Positions 63,846-64,000 of a DNA stretch of 64,000 nucleotides are shown piece by piece (position 1 is the stretch's first letter; each line of letters opens with the position of its first letter). The notes under the pieces are model-generated. The model was given only the letters and a program-made list of their open reading frames with translations, was not told the origin of the DNA and ran no database searches. The position numbers were made by a program, and so were the translations under genes. The stretch covers positions 49,570,180 to 49,634,179 of the forward strand of contig CM040741.1 of assembly GCA_022829145.1 (NCBI GenBank), written 5' to 3'. The DNA comes from Albula goreensis (Eukaryota; Chordata; Actinopteri; Albuliformes; Albulidae).

Positions 63846-64000
63846 TTTTGTTATTATTTTATTTTTTATGTTTTTGCAGCAGGGTGATCTGCAGTAGAGG
63901 GTGTACTGTGAAGGTACACAGCTGGGGAGGAATAGGGCAGGCTCGTCATCACTAAGACACTGGGCGCCATTATTGATCACTGTAATTAGGCCTAATGAAT
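63846..64000. other. Non-coding; possible start of a conserved element
   Basis: GCGCCATTATTGATCACTG and GTAATTAGGCCTAATG (near-palindromic homeodomain site) at the window edge. The element, if real, continues outside the window. Confidence 0.3.

Overview
The window looks like a non-coding stretch (a gene desert or very large intron) of a fish genome, most likely a ray-finned fish. Evidence: low to moderate GC, many long dinucleotide microsatellites (CA, TA, TC), tRNA-derived SINEs carrying the 3' tail shared by many fish SINEs, and decayed DNA transposons of families abundant in fish (ZBED1-like hAT, Tc1, PIF/Harbinger, a Tc1/IS630-like DDE family). I found no host protein-coding exon, no tRNA or rRNA gene, no CRISPR array and no prokaryotic operon. 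No open frame exceeds about 176 codons and none reads like a known host protein. The species cannot be named from this sequence.

Layout. 0-5.8 kb: AT-rich sequence with one candidate conserved block (~1.0-1.3 kb), a SINE (2.0 kb) and a 108-bp CA array. 5.8-9.35 kb: a cluster of dead DNA transposons: a Tc1/IS630-like transposase start, a ZBED1-like hAT transposase gene on the minus strand with a still recognisable 118-bp GT-AG intron, a TA/CA microsatellite that cuts off the hAT 5' end, and a complete 494-bp Tc1/mariner-type MITE with terminal inverted repeats. 9.4-46 kb: mostly single-copy DNA with simple repeats, scattered SINE pieces, a 42-43 bp minisatellite (12.4 kb) and several GC-richer blocks that look like conserved non-coding elements. 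46.3-49.35 kb: a Tc1 transposase remnant and a PIF/Harbinger transposase remnant on either side of a GC-rich block. 50.6-51.1 kb: a strongly decayed, palindrome-rich tandem repeat. 58.4-58.8 kb: a strong conserved-element candidate. 59.67-61.11 kb: an internally deleted Ty3/gypsy LTR element on the minus strand with recognisable LTR ends and a near-perfect 5-bp target duplication. 62.8-63.0 kb: a second SINE family on the minus strand.

How it fits together. No genes act together here. The plausible function of the region is cis-regulatory: islands rich in homeodomain, GATA, RFX X-box and POU-octamer-like motifs lie between inert repeats, as in deserts around developmental regulator genes. That reading rests on composition and motif content only, because no alignment could be run. 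No novel biological system was found. The most informative items are the intron in the hAT gene, the architecture of the deleted LTR element, the asymmetric MITE ends, the inverted GATA pair at 15.8 kb and the degenerate tandem repeat at 50.6 kb.
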